Shown here: positions 14,407 through 22,290 of the stretch, one piece after another
Layout: each line of letters opens with the position of its first letter
Position numbering within the stretch: position 1 is the stretch's first letter
Assembly (NCBI GenBank): GCA_937927445.1
Contig: CALAOB010000013.1
Span: forward strand, 1-23,462
Length of the DNA stretch: 23,462 bases
Source: an uncultured Oribacterium sp.
GTDB taxonomy: Bacteria > Bacillota > Clostridia > Lachnospirales > Lachnospiraceae
Direction: 5' to 3'
Position numbers and translations under genes: made by a program
The notes under the pieces: generated by a model
What the model was told of the DNA's origin: nothing
Databases searched by the model: none
What the model saw: only the letters and a program-made list of their open reading frames with translations

Positions 14407-15546
14407 TTACGCACGATCGCTTCTCTGCAATGCTACATTCAATACGATGCCCATACCGGCATAGACGGAAACCAGTGAACTTACGCCTCTCGAGAAAAAA
14501 GGAAGTGTGATACCGGTATTCGGGAAGATTCCCGTGGTGACCGCAATGTGCGTATACGTCTGAAAGCCGATCCATGCCATCATGCCGACACATATCAGAC
14601 GTCCACTTAAATTTCGCGCCTTCCTTGCTATTATAAGACATTCTACGATAATCAACAAGAATAATATGATAATTATCATCGCTCCGCGGAAGCCAAGCTC
14701 CTCTCCTACGACCGCAAAAATGAAGTCATTATCCTCCTCTGCGAGGAAATTACCGTTTTTTACGGAGAAGATGGAGTTGTTGTAGAGGCCCTTGCCCGTC
14801 AGCTTTCCGGAGCCGATCGCCATCATGGAGTACATCTGCTGGTAGAAGGTCTGGGTGTTCTCCGACGGGTTCAGGAAGGTCAGAATACGCTGTGCCTGAT
14901 AGCCACGGAGCAGCGGGATCTTATCATAGAGACCCGACCGGAACAGATAGACGAAGATCAGGGCGAAGGGAACGATGGCGAGGAGCACACCGAGGATCCA
15001 GCGGAAGCTGATATTCGACGCAAAGACCATGGCCGCCACGATGATCGTGATGATGATACTCGTACTCAGGTTCGGCTGCAGAAGGATCAGCAGGATCGGG
15101 ATCGTAAACCACACGAAGGCCATGAGGACGATGTGCGGCAGGTTGATCTGATCCTTCGCCCGCTGAAAATAGGCCGCGAAGAACACGATGAGTCCGATCT
15201 TCACAAACTCGGCCGGCTGGACCTGACCGATGACCGGCAGCTGGATCCAGCGGACCGCATCGTGTCCGGCGGCGGTTCCGTAGATCAGAACGCCCGCAAG
15301 GAGCAGGACGCAGAACATATAGATCAGGTTCGCCTGCTGCACGATCCAGCGATAGTCCACGAGCGACAGGGCGATGCAGATCGCGAGCCCCGCGAAGGAG
15401 CCCAGGATCTGACGCACGACCTGTACGTCCTGGAAGCTCTCGGCACCGACGGCCGAGCGCATGACGAGCACGCCGAAGATGTTCAGCACGATCATGTAGA
15501 GGACGAGCCGGAAATCATAATGCTTAAAATTGTAATCAAACCTCAT
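14407..15546 (-). CDS. rodA: RodA, SEDS-family peptidoglycan glycosyltransferase
   Basis: This 379-residue, roughly ten-span membrane protein polymerises lipid II during cell elongation together with PBP2. QPAEFVK (110-116), QPNLSTS (157-163) and EEDNDFIFAVVGEELGF (270-286) are SEDS signatures; D274 matches the essential aspartate. The late motif usually read LPF-x-SYGGSS is LPFFSRGVSSL (348-358), an unusual form. It follows PBP2 by 105 bases, fitting a RodA role and not FtsW. The ATG at 15546 is preceded by AGAAGAG, which sits in a 15-bp tandem duplication (15551-15580). minC, minD and minE, which often lie between PBP2 and rodA in Clostridia, are absent. Confidence 0.93.
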   Translation of the reverse strand: MRFDYNFKHYDFRLVLYMIVLNIFGVLVMRSAVGAESFQDVQVVRQILGSFAGLAICIALSLVDYRWIVQQANLIYMFCVLLLAGVLIYGTAAGHDAVRWIQLPVIGQVQPAEFVKIGLIVFFAAYFQRAKDQINLPHIVLMAFVWFTIPILLILLQPNLSTSIIITIIVAAMVFASNISFRWILGVLLAIVPFALIFVYLFRSGLYDKIPLLRGYQAQRILTFLNPSENTQTFYQQMYSMMAIGSGKLTGKGLYNNSIFSVKNGNFLAEEDNDFIFAVVGEELGFRGAMIIIILFLLIIVECLIIARKARNLSGRLICVGMMAWIGFQTYTHIAVTTGIFPNTGITLPFFSRGVSSLVSVYAGMGIVLNVALQRSDRA

Positions 15547-15550
15547 AAGT

Positions 15551-15580
15551 CTACTCTTCTATGAACTGCTCTTCTATGAA
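15551..15580 (-). repeat. 15-bp tandem duplication carrying the rodA ribosome-binding region
   Basis: On the minus strand TTCATAGAAGAGCAG is followed directly by TTCATAGAAGAGTAG, then ACTTATG. The second copy supplies the SD-like AGAAGAG of rodA; one base differs between copies. Confidence 0.8.
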
Positions 15581-15586
15581 GGACGG

Positions 15587-15642
15587 CCTGCGCTGCCGTG
15601 TGTGCCGGTTCCAGAGGAAGCAGGCACACACAGCGCGGCAGG
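15587..15642. other. Imperfect hairpin between mrdA and rodA
   Basis: GTGTGTGCC (15598-15606) pairs with GGCACACAC (15623-15631), and outer CCTGC pairs with GCAGG (15587-15591 and 15638-15642) beyond an internal loop. No T-tract follows, so it may be an mRNA stability or processing element within the operon. Confidence 0.55.
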
Positions 15643-15651
15643 TGACGATGC

Positions 15652-18522
15652 TTAGTCGGAAACATTGACTGAGGAAACGTAGGACGCATCCCGTGAAAGG
15701 ATGGCCTCGAGACTGTCCTTGCCATAGCAGTAATTGTATACGTTGTTTGCGAGACTCGCGGCGTTACCGGAGGAATATCCGTACGGGATGTTCACGGTGA
15801 CGGCGATCTCCGGGTTGTCATACGGCGCGTAGGAAACGAAGACCGCGTGGTTACCACGATCCTCACGCTCCTGGGCGGTACCGGTCTTACCGGCGATCGG
15901 GATGTTCTGACCGCTGAAGACGTTCTTCGCGACACCTTCCGTGATCATCTCGCGGAGTCCCGTCTGGACTGCATTCCAGGTCACCGTGCTGAACTCGAGC
16001 TGGTCCTTCACCTTCGGCTCGATCGTGCGGAGGACGTTGCCGTCGGAATCCGTCACCTTATCGAGGATCGAGAGGTCAAAGACCGTGCCACGGTTTGCGA
16101 CGGCGGTGATATAGCGGGCGAGCTGCACGTTGTTGTACGCGTGATTACCCTGACCCATCGCAGAACGCTCCGGATCGTAATCCGAGATGTGCGGCTTCGT
16201 CTCATCGATTTCGACGCCCGAGAGGGAATCGAGTCCGAAGGCAGCCGCGTACTTCGCAATCCGTTCGAGACCGAGGGTCTGGCTGTAGATGCCGTTCGGG
16301 TCCGTCGCCAGGCGATGGCCAACCTCCGCGAAGAAGAAGTTACAGGAGTTCTTGATACCGTCGATGATATTCTCCTCGCCGTGCTTCTCCGGATAGATCC
16401 AGCACTTGATGTTCGGTACGACTTCCTTATAGATACCCGTACAGTCGATGATGGTCGAGAGGTCGATGACGCCCTCTTCCAGCGCGGCGATCGAGGTGAT
16501 CGGCTTGAAGGTCGAACCAGGCGCGAGCTGGGTCTGGGTCGCGTTGTTGAGGAGCGGCAGGGACAGGTCCTTGTTCACCTTCGCGAGGTAGTCGCTGTCC
16601 GTGATCCGGTTGTTGTCGAAGCCCGGATAGGTGACGAGAGCCCGGATCTTTCCGGTCTTCACATCCGTCACGACGACTGAGCCGTTGCATGGATCCAGCG
16701 CGAGCTGTGCCGGGGTCAATGCAATCTGCCGGACCTTCTTCACGAGGAAGGTATAGGCATAGTGTGCGTCACCGGTCGAGAGCTGAAGATACGCCTGCGC
16801 ATCCTCCGGGAGCACGCCCTGCTCGAAGAGTGCCATCAGTAAGAGATAGCCCTGGAGGGTGTTGTCCGCGATCGCGTACTTATAGAGGACCTTATCAAAA
16901 TCCGTATCGTCCCGGAGACGCTCCATCAGCTGCTCGACGAGGAGCTGGTAGATGTTTTCGGTATCATAGTAGTCCTCGGAAAGGGACAGCTTCGAGGTAT
17001 CGAGCCATGCCCCCTCGATGCCGGCGATGATGAAGTCGTGGAGACTGATGGTGTCGTTTCGCCATGCCTGGTAGGCCTCCGAATCCTTGAACGTCTGATT
17101 CGAGCTCTGAATCATGCCCGAAGCATCGCTCAGAAGGTAGTCATAGATGTAGACGATGAAGGCCTGCATATCCTTCGGAAGCGCATTCAGATCACTCGTG
17201 CTCGGGTTCAGGAGCTCGTTCTCGATGCGCTGAAGGTTCTTCTCCTTATTACTGCTGAAGATGTCCGCGATCTGGCGCTCGGCGCTGCCCGGCGTCGCCT
17301 GGGCGAAATGGCCGGAATCCAGCACGTTATTATTGATGAGCTGGAAGTAGGCGTCCTTCACCGGGATGGTGATCTGGGACTGCTTTACGTGCGCATTCTG
17401 CGGAGCATCCGACTCGACGATCTTCGAGGCGAGAATGCCGGCCAGCTCCTGCTCGAGCAGGTGGTAGATTGCGATCTGGTCGTTCGCGGAGATGGTGGTA
17501 TAGATATCATTGCCCGCCTTCGCCTCGGATTCCGAGACGACCTCGAGGACAGAGCCGACGGAGTTCAGGTACATCTCGCGGTAGCCCTTCTGGCCCTTCA
17601 GCTCGGACTCCATGCTCTTCTCGAGACCCCAGACACCGACGGTGTCGTTCAGCTCGTAGCTCTCATCGGTCTTTCGGAGCTCCGCGAGCTGGTCCTCCCG
17701 GACCTGACCGGTATAGCCGACGATGTGGCTGAGATACGGCGCATAGTTGTACTTTCGCACGGAAACATTTTCGATATCGACGCCCTGCAGCTCCCCCTTC
17801 GCCTCGAGGATCTCCGCCATGCACTCCTTCGACACGTTCTTTACGATGGTCGTGGTCTGGTAGCGCTGGTAGGCGGTGAGCCGCATGGTGAAGAAAATAT
17901 TGATCATGTCGAGGGCGGTCTCGTCATCGAGGACGACAGCCATGCCGTTTTCATCCTTGATGTTATCGAAGCGGTAACGACGCTTCGAGGTGTTGAAGGC
18001 CTCCCGTGCACTGACGTCAAAGTCCTTCTCGCTGAGGTCGGAGACATTGCGCCCGCGGATGTTCGCGATGAAGCGCTTCCGGTCATTTTCAGAGCTCGTC
18101 GTGAACTGAAATTCATGATTCTCATCGAGCCTGATCTTATACTGTCCGTCGACGGAATAGCCGTACTTCTCGATGATCTGCGTCAGGTGATACAGCATCA
18201 GATTCCGGCGGTTGATGCCCTTATCCGTCGTGTCGTAGGCCCCGTTGTCGGCGATCGTGATGTTGTACTGAAGCTCGTTATACGCGAGGAGACGACCGTC
18301 GCGGTCATAGATATTGCCCCTCGTGCCGACCGTGGTCACCTTCGTCAGGGTACGGTTCTGGTAATCCGAGAGGTACTGATCTCCGTTCACGATCTGGAGC
18401 TCGAACAGGCGTCCTGCAAGCACCGCAAACAAAATCGTGAAAATCAGCCCCAGTGCAAAGAGACGGGAGCTGACGAAACGGATGATAAATTCTTTAACTG
18501 CGCTCAGTAATTCCTTGAACAA
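15652..18522 (-). CDS. mrdA: Penicillin-binding protein 2, elongation transpeptidase with a large insertion
   Basis: This 956-residue class B PBP cross-links peptidoglycan with RodA. A basic N-terminus and transmembrane segment (about 20-37) lead into the dimerisation domain (GTRGNIYDRDGRLLAYN, 66-82). The transpeptidase motifs are STFK at 670-673, SCN at 726-728 and KTG at 879-881. It is much longer than the usual 600-700 residues: about 235 residues (roughly 368-605) are inserted between DQIAIYHLLEQEL and DPCNGSVVVTDVKTGKI, a place where Lachnospiraceae PBP2 proteins also carry extra sequence. The start is TTG at 18522, supported by AGAGGAG six bases upstream; that SD overlaps the mreD stop codon. 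The gene is tightly linked to mreD, 11 bases away. Confidence 0.94.
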   Translation of the reverse strand: MFKELLSAVKEFIIRFVSSRLFALGLIFTILFAVLAGRLFELQIVNGDQYLSDYQNRTLTKVTTVGTRGNIYDRDGRLLAYNELQYNITIADNGAYDTTDKGINRRNLMLYHLTQIIEKYGYSVDGQYKIRLDENHEFQFTTSSENDRKRFIANIRGRNVSDLSEKDFDVSAREAFNTSKRRYRFDNIKDENGMAVVLDDETALDMINIFFTMRLTAYQRYQTTTIVKNVSKECMAEILEAKGELQGVDIENVSVRKYNYAPYLSHIVGYTGQVREDQLAELRKTDESYELNDTVGVWGLEKSMESELKGQKGYREMYLNSVGSVLEVVSESEAKAGNDIYTTISANDQIAIYHLLEQELAGILASKIVESDAPQNAHVKQSQITIPVKDAYFQLINNNVLDSGHFAQATPGSAERQIADIFSSNKEKNLQRIENELLNPSTSDLNALPKDMQAFIVYIYDYLLSDASGMIQSSNQTFKDSEAYQAWRNDTISLHDFIIAGIEGAWLDTSKLSLSEDYYDTENIYQLLVEQLMERLRDDTDFDKVLYKYAIADNTLQGYLLLMALFEQGVLPEDAQAYLQLSTGDAHYAYTFLVKKVRQIALTPAQLALDPCNGSVVVTDVKTGKIRALVTYPGFDNNRITDSDYLAKVNKDLSLPLLNNATQTQLAPGSTFKPITSIAALEEGVIDLSTIIDCTGIYKEVVPNIKCWIYPEKHGEENIIDGIKNSCNFFFAEVGHRLATDPNGIYSQTLGLERIAKYAAAFGLDSLSGVEIDETKPHISDYDPERSAMGQGNHAYNNVQLARYITAVANRGTVFDLSILDKVTDSDGNVLRTIEPKVKDQLEFSTVTWNAVQTGLREMITEGVAKNVFSGQNIPIAGKTGTAQEREDRGNHAVFVSYAPYDNPEIAVTVNIPYGYSSGNAASLANNVYNYCYGKDSLEAILSRDASYVSSVNVSD

Positions 18523-18533
18523 TGAAGACTCCT

Positions 18534-19085
18534 CTAGCGTTCGATCCGCTCATGGGCGGAGAAGAAGAAACGGTACAGTACCAGTGTGACGAGTAGTGAA
18601 AATACGATGGATGGCAGTACGACGTGCAGTCCATAGTACAGAAGATTCAGCTTCAGTCGGATCAGGAAGCGGAACATATAGATGTAGATATGGTAGATCA
18701 GGAGATTGAACACGCACATGAACATCGGCAGGGTGATGTACTCTTCGTAGTAGAAGCGGCTGAAGAAGCCGTTGAGATACCCGATCAGGACGAAGACGAG
18801 GCTGTAGAAACCGAAGGGACCGGAGTAGAACAGGTCCATCAGGAGGCCGGCGCCGAGTCCGTAGATCATCCCCGGCAGGCTGCCGTGCAGGAAGCCGAAG
18901 GAGAAAGTCAGGATCAGCAGCAGGTTCGGGGAAGCGGCGAGAAACGGAATCAGCGGAAATACGCTGGTCTGAATCAGGAACGCAAGCCCCAAGGATGCGA
19001 TATAAAAGAGGATACGAAGACGCTGCTTCGTCTTCCGCTTCAAAGGCTTCCATTTCGGTAATTTTCGTTTCGTAACTGCGTTCAT
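18534..19085 (-). CDS. mreD: Rod-shape-determining membrane protein MreD
   Basis: This 183-residue protein has a basic start (KRKLPKWKPLKRKTKQR) and about five hydrophobic spans, with FGFLHGSLPGMIYGLGAGLLMDLFYSGPFGF around 63-93 being the most family-like part. MreD belongs to the elongasome with MreC, RodA and PBP2, though its molecular role is poorly defined. The ATG at 19085 follows the mreC stop by 13 bases, with GAGG about 11 bases upstream. Assignment rests on size, topology and position between mreC and PBP2 as well as weak sequence similarity. Confidence 0.9.
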   Translation of the reverse strand: MNAVTKRKLPKWKPLKRKTKQRLRILFYIASLGLAFLIQTSVFPLIPFLAASPNLLLILTFSFGFLHGSLPGMIYGLGAGLLMDLFYSGPFGFYSLVFVLIGYLNGFFSRFYYEEYITLPMFMCVFNLLIYHIYIYMFRFLIRLKLNLLYYGLHVVLPSIVFSLLVTLVLYRFFFSAHERIER

Positions 19086-19098
19086 ATCCTATCCGACC

Positions 19099-20193
19099 TC
19101 ACCCTGCATTCTCGTCTGTGCTCTCGTCGGCGGCACTTGTCTGGCCGGTGATGTCGCTGAGCGGTGTCAGCCCTTCCATCCCGGACCACTGTGAAGACGC
19201 CTCCTTGGACGCGATGCTCTGCCCGTCTGCGGCAGTGGCACTCTCCTCGGCGGCAGCACTCTCCTCAGCAGCCGCGCTCTCCTCAGCGGCAGTACTCTCC
19301 TCGGCGGCCGTTGTGTCCGTCAGGTTCTTCATCAGGACATCCTGCCCCTCATTCGTGTCGAGGAAGTGGTCGGACTTTACATCCTTCAGCACGAGGACCT
19401 CGGTGAGATCATCGAAATCGGCTGCCGGGATCAGATAGCCGGTCTTCATCAGCTTCTTCTCGTCATCCTGGATATCGACGGCATAGCCGATGAGGATCCC
19501 CGGCATGAACTTCGAGGAGATGTTGGAGGTGACGATGCGGTCACCGTCCTTAATCGTCGCGTCCTTCTGCATGTCGGTGATGCGGAGCCGTCCCTGCTGG
19601 TAAAGGGTCAGGTCGCCGGCGACGATGCAGGTGCTGCTCGACTGCAGGCACATCGCAGAAACGCGGGACTCGTCGTCGATGATGGAACGGACGGTCGCGT
19701 AATTCAGGCCGACGTCGGTCACGATGCCGACGAGTCCGCCGTTCGCCATGACGTTCTGATCGACACGGATGCCGTCCTGGGAGCCCTTATCGATACGAAA
19801 GACCTGGAACCAGTTCTCGGAATCCTTTGCGATGACGCGGGCGGCTACCTTCTCATACTGAAGGTAATCCTGATCCAGGGCATAAAGATCACGGAGGCGA
19901 CTCAGCTCGCCCTCGTTCTGGGCGAGCCGGTTGTTCTCCTCCGTGAGCAGGTCGATCTGTTCATTTAAGCGCTTGTTCTCCTCCTGTACGGCCTTCAGGC
20001 TGCGATGATCCTCGAGCTCCTCATAAAGCCCGTAGCCCACGCGGTTCACGCCGGTCTGGAGCGGCACCAGCACATAGCCGATGGTGTTTCGGATCGGGTT
20101 CATGAGACCGTCCTTTACACTGGAAAGGACGATCATCATGACGCATAGTACCGTAAGAACAATAAAGATATATTTACTCTTCCTGTTTTCCAC
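19099..20193 (-). CDS. mreC: Rod-shape-determining protein MreC
   Basis: This 364-residue bitopic protein has one transmembrane segment (8-25), a coiled coil (about 60-105) and the two beta domains of MreC (about 115-280). The central motifs GSQDGIRVDQNVMANGGLVG and GDRIVTSN are typical. MreC links cytoplasmic shape proteins to PBP2. The last 73 residues (292-364) are a low-complexity acidic tail with four AAEES repeats, outside the folded domain. The start is GTG at 20193, with AGGA eight bases upstream, and it overlaps radC by 20 bases. In most Firmicutes mreB lies between radC and mreC; here the overlap leaves no room for it. Confidence 0.95.
   Translation of the reverse strand: MENRKSKYIFIVLTVLCVMMIVLSSVKDGLMNPIRNTIGYVLVPLQTGVNRVGYGLYEELEDHRSLKAVQEENKRLNEQIDLLTEENNRLAQNEGELSRLRDLYALDQDYLQYEKVAARVIAKDSENWFQVFRIDKGSQDGIRVDQNVMANGGLVGIVTDVGLNYATVRSIIDDESRVSAMCLQSSSTCIVAGDLTLYQQGRLRITDMQKDATIKDGDRIVTSNISSKFMPGILIGYAVDIQDDEKKLMKTGYLIPAADFDDLTEVLVLKDVKSDHFLDTNEGQDVLMKNLTDTTAAEESTAAEESAAAEESAAAEESATAADGQSIASKEASSQWSGMEGLTPLSDITGQTSAADESTDENAG
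19238..19309 (-). repeat. Four 18-bp tandem repeats in the mreC tail
   Basis: Units at 19238-19255, 19256-19273, 19274-19291 and 19292-19309 each encode a six-residue AAEES-type unit. The period of 18 keeps the frame, so copy changes would alter only tail length. Confidence 0.9.
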
Positions 20194-20884
20194 TGATTAA
20201 TTCCTGTTCTCTGAAGCTGATATAGCGATGGTCGCCGATGATGACATGATCGATGAGGCGGATCCCGACGAGCTGTGCGGCCTTTTCCAGCTCACGCGTG
20301 AACTGGATATCCTCCTCCGACGGTGCCGGATCTCCGCTCGGGTGATTGTGCACCATGATGAAGCAGGCGGCATGAATGCCGAGCGCTTCGATGAAGATCT
20401 CCCGTGATGAAATCGCAGAACGACAGCAGGTGCCGGTCGAAAGGAGCTTATCCTTCAGAAGCTGCATCTGGTAGTCGAGGTAGAGGATGCGGACGACCTC
20501 ATGATCAAGATACCGGAGGTCCTCCATATAGTACTCTGCCACCAGCTCAGGGCGCGAAAACACGGTATGCTTCACTCTCTTCGCCCGCTGCCAGATGCGA
20601 TGCGCGATTTCACCGACGACGCTGAGCTGAACGGCCTTCACACGGCCGATGCCCTCCACCTGCCGGTACTCCTCCGGCGTAAAGTGCATCATCCCGACGA
20701 GTCCGTCAAATTCCGGATTCATCGACAGCACCTTTTCTGCCACCTCCAGCACCGTGTGATTCTTCGTGCCGGTGCGCAGCAGGATCGCGAGGAGCTCTGC
20801 GTCGGTGAGGCTCTCCGCCCCCAGCGTCATGCACTTCTCGTACGGCATCTCCTCAGGTTTCAGATTATTCCATTTACTACACAT
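20174..20884 (-). CDS. radC: RadC/YsxA family JAB-domain protein
   Basis: This 236-residue protein has an N-terminal helix-hairpin-helix-like region (about 20-95, VEGIGRVKAVQL) and a C-terminal JAB/MPN metalloprotease-like fold (about 110-230). The metal motif HNHPSGDPAPSEED is at 179-192 (H179, H181, D192). The family was once linked to DNA repair, but no firm function is established. It is normally found upstream of mreB in Firmicutes. The ATG at 20884 has AAGGAG five bases upstream. It heads the cell-shape cluster and its last 20 bases overlap the mreC start, so the two are coupled. Confidence 0.94.
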   Translation of the reverse strand: MCSKWNNLKPEEMPYEKCMTLGAESLTDAELLAILLRTGTKNHTVLEVAEKVLSMNPEFDGLVGMMHFTPEEYRQVEGIGRVKAVQLSVVGEIAHRIWQRAKRVKHTVFSRPELVAEYYMEDLRYLDHEVVRILYLDYQMQLLKDKLLSTGTCCRSAISSREIFIEALGIHAACFIMVHNHPSGDPAPSEEDIQFTRELEKAAQLVGIRLIDHVIIGDHRYISFREQELISGKQEE

Positions 20885-20929
20885 ATTTACTCCTTGTCCC
20901 AGGGAAGAACATGGAGCCCACGATGCCTT

Positions 20930-20958
20930 ATTCTAACATAAAGCGGCAAAACCGTAAA
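20930..20958 (-). promoter_or_regulatory. Candidate promoter of the radC-mre cluster
   Basis: TTTACG (20953-20958), a 17-base spacer and TAGAAT (20930-20935) on the minus strand. The -35 lies inside the preceding terminator, so termination and new initiation overlap. Confidence 0.45.
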
Positions 20959-20979
20959 CGCCTAAGAGTTTACGGTTTT
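20948..20979 (-). terminator. Terminator of miaA / PLP-enzyme unit
   Basis: Perfect 12-bp arms AAAACCGTAAAC (20948-20959) and GTTTACGGTTTT (20968-20979) around an eight-base loop, 31 bases after the stop at 21010. The T-run on the minus strand is only TTTT followed by GCCGCTTT. Confidence 0.75.
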
Positions 20980-21009
20980 GTGATGATTCTGTGTCTTGTT
21001 TTTTAATAT

Positions 21010-22290
21010 TTAAATCGTGATGAGGCCCTTTTCCAGCATCTTCTGTACGGACATCATGATGCCGAGCTTTCCGTGGTACCAGGTGAGGCCGCCCTGGAAG
21101 TAGACGTTGTACGGTGCACGGATCGGACCGTCGGCAGAGAGCTCGATGGAGCTGCCCTGAACGAAGGCACCGGCCGCCATGATGACCTTGCTGTCGTAGC
21201 CCGGCATATCGTCCGGATACGGGGTGACGAAGCTGTCGATCGGTGCGGCTGCCTGGATGCCCTGGCAGAACGCAACCATGGCCTCCTCGGAGCCGAGGGT
21301 GATGGCCTGGATGATATCGTAGCGGGTGGTGTCTGCACTCGGGTGGCACTGGAAGCCTAAGCGCTCATACACCTTTGCGGCGAAGATGGCGGTTTTCTCA
21401 GCATTGGCCGTGATCACCGGGGACATGAAGAGGCCCTGGTAGAACAGCTTGTTGTTATCGAGGGAAGCACCGACCTCCTTACCGAGGCCCGGGGTCGTGA
21501 GGCGTACGGCTGCACGCTCCACGCAGTCCTTCGTGCCGGCGATGTAGCCGCCGAGTGGCGCGAGTCCGCCGCCCGGGTTCTTGATGAGAGAGCCTACGAC
21601 CATGTCGGCTCCGTACAGGGACGGCTCCTCACGGCGGGTGAACTCACCGTAGCAGTTATCGACCATGCAGATCACGTCCGGCTTTAGGGACTTCACGAAG
21701 GCGATGAGCTCGCCGATGCTCTCCGGAGAGAAGGTATCCCGGCTTGCGTAGCCCTTCGAGCGCTGGATCTCGACGAGATGCGTACGCTCGTTGATGGCGG
21801 CACGGATGCCGTCGTAGTCGAAGCCGCCGTCCGGCAGCAGGTCGACCTGACGGTACGTGATGCCGTACTCGGCGAGGCTGCCGGTGGATGGGCGGATGCC
21901 GATGATCTCCTCGAGGGTGTCATACGGGCCGCCGGCCGGACAGAGGATCTCGTCCCCCGGACGGGTGTTGCCGGCGAGGGCGATGCCGAGGGCGTGGGTG
22001 CCGGAGGTGATCTGTGAGCGGACGAGTGCATCCTCGGTGCCGAAGACATTGGCATACACCTGCTCGAGGGTATCACGACCGATATCGTCGTAGCCGTAGC
22101 CGGTGGTGCCATAGAGATGCGCCTCGGATACGTGCGCGTCCTGGAAGGCCTTCACAACCTTCAGCTGATTGTACTCGGCGATGCTGTCGATCTCTGCGAA
22201 GCGGTCGCGGAGGTCGGCGAGGGCCTCCTCACAGAGTGTATATACTTCTTCCTTTATGCCCAGTGCGCGGAACATGTCTCGATTATCCAT
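21010..22290 (-). CDS. Aluminium-resistance-type PLP enzyme (methionine gamma-lyase-like)
   Basis: This 426-residue fold-type I PLP protein matches the family annotated as 'aluminium resistance protein' or 'methionine gamma-lyase family protein'. SGTHALGIALAG (96-107) should bind the cofactor phosphate, MVDNCYGEFTR (209-219) holds the ring-binding aspartate D211, and GSLIKNPGGG (233-242) holds the Schiff-base lysine K237. The substrate is uncertain; the family is distinct from classical cystathionine/methionine lyases. The ATG at 22290 overlaps the miaA end by 37 bases, with AAGGA 12 bases upstream; Met6 at 22275 is an alternative start. miaA followed by this gene is common in Clostridia. The unit ends at the hairpin at 20948. 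Confidence 0.9.
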   Translation of the reverse strand: MDNRDMFRALGIKEEVYTLCEEALADLRDRFAEIDSIAEYNQLKVVKAFQDAHVSEAHLYGTTGYGYDDIGRDTLEQVYANVFGTEDALVRSQITSGTHALGIALAGNTRPGDEILCPAGGPYDTLEEIIGIRPSTGSLAEYGITYRQVDLLPDGGFDYDGIRAAINERTHLVEIQRSKGYASRDTFSPESIGELIAFVKSLKPDVICMVDNCYGEFTRREEPSLYGADMVVGSLIKNPGGGLAPLGGYIAGTKDCVERAAVRLTTPGLGKEVGASLDNNKLFYQGLFMSPVITANAEKTAIFAAKVYERLGFQCHPSADTTRYDIIQAITLGSEEAMVAFCQGIQAAAPIDSFVTPYPDDMPGYDSKVIMAAGAFVQGSSIELSADGPIRAPYNVYFQGGLTWYHGKLGIMMSVQKMLEKGLITI

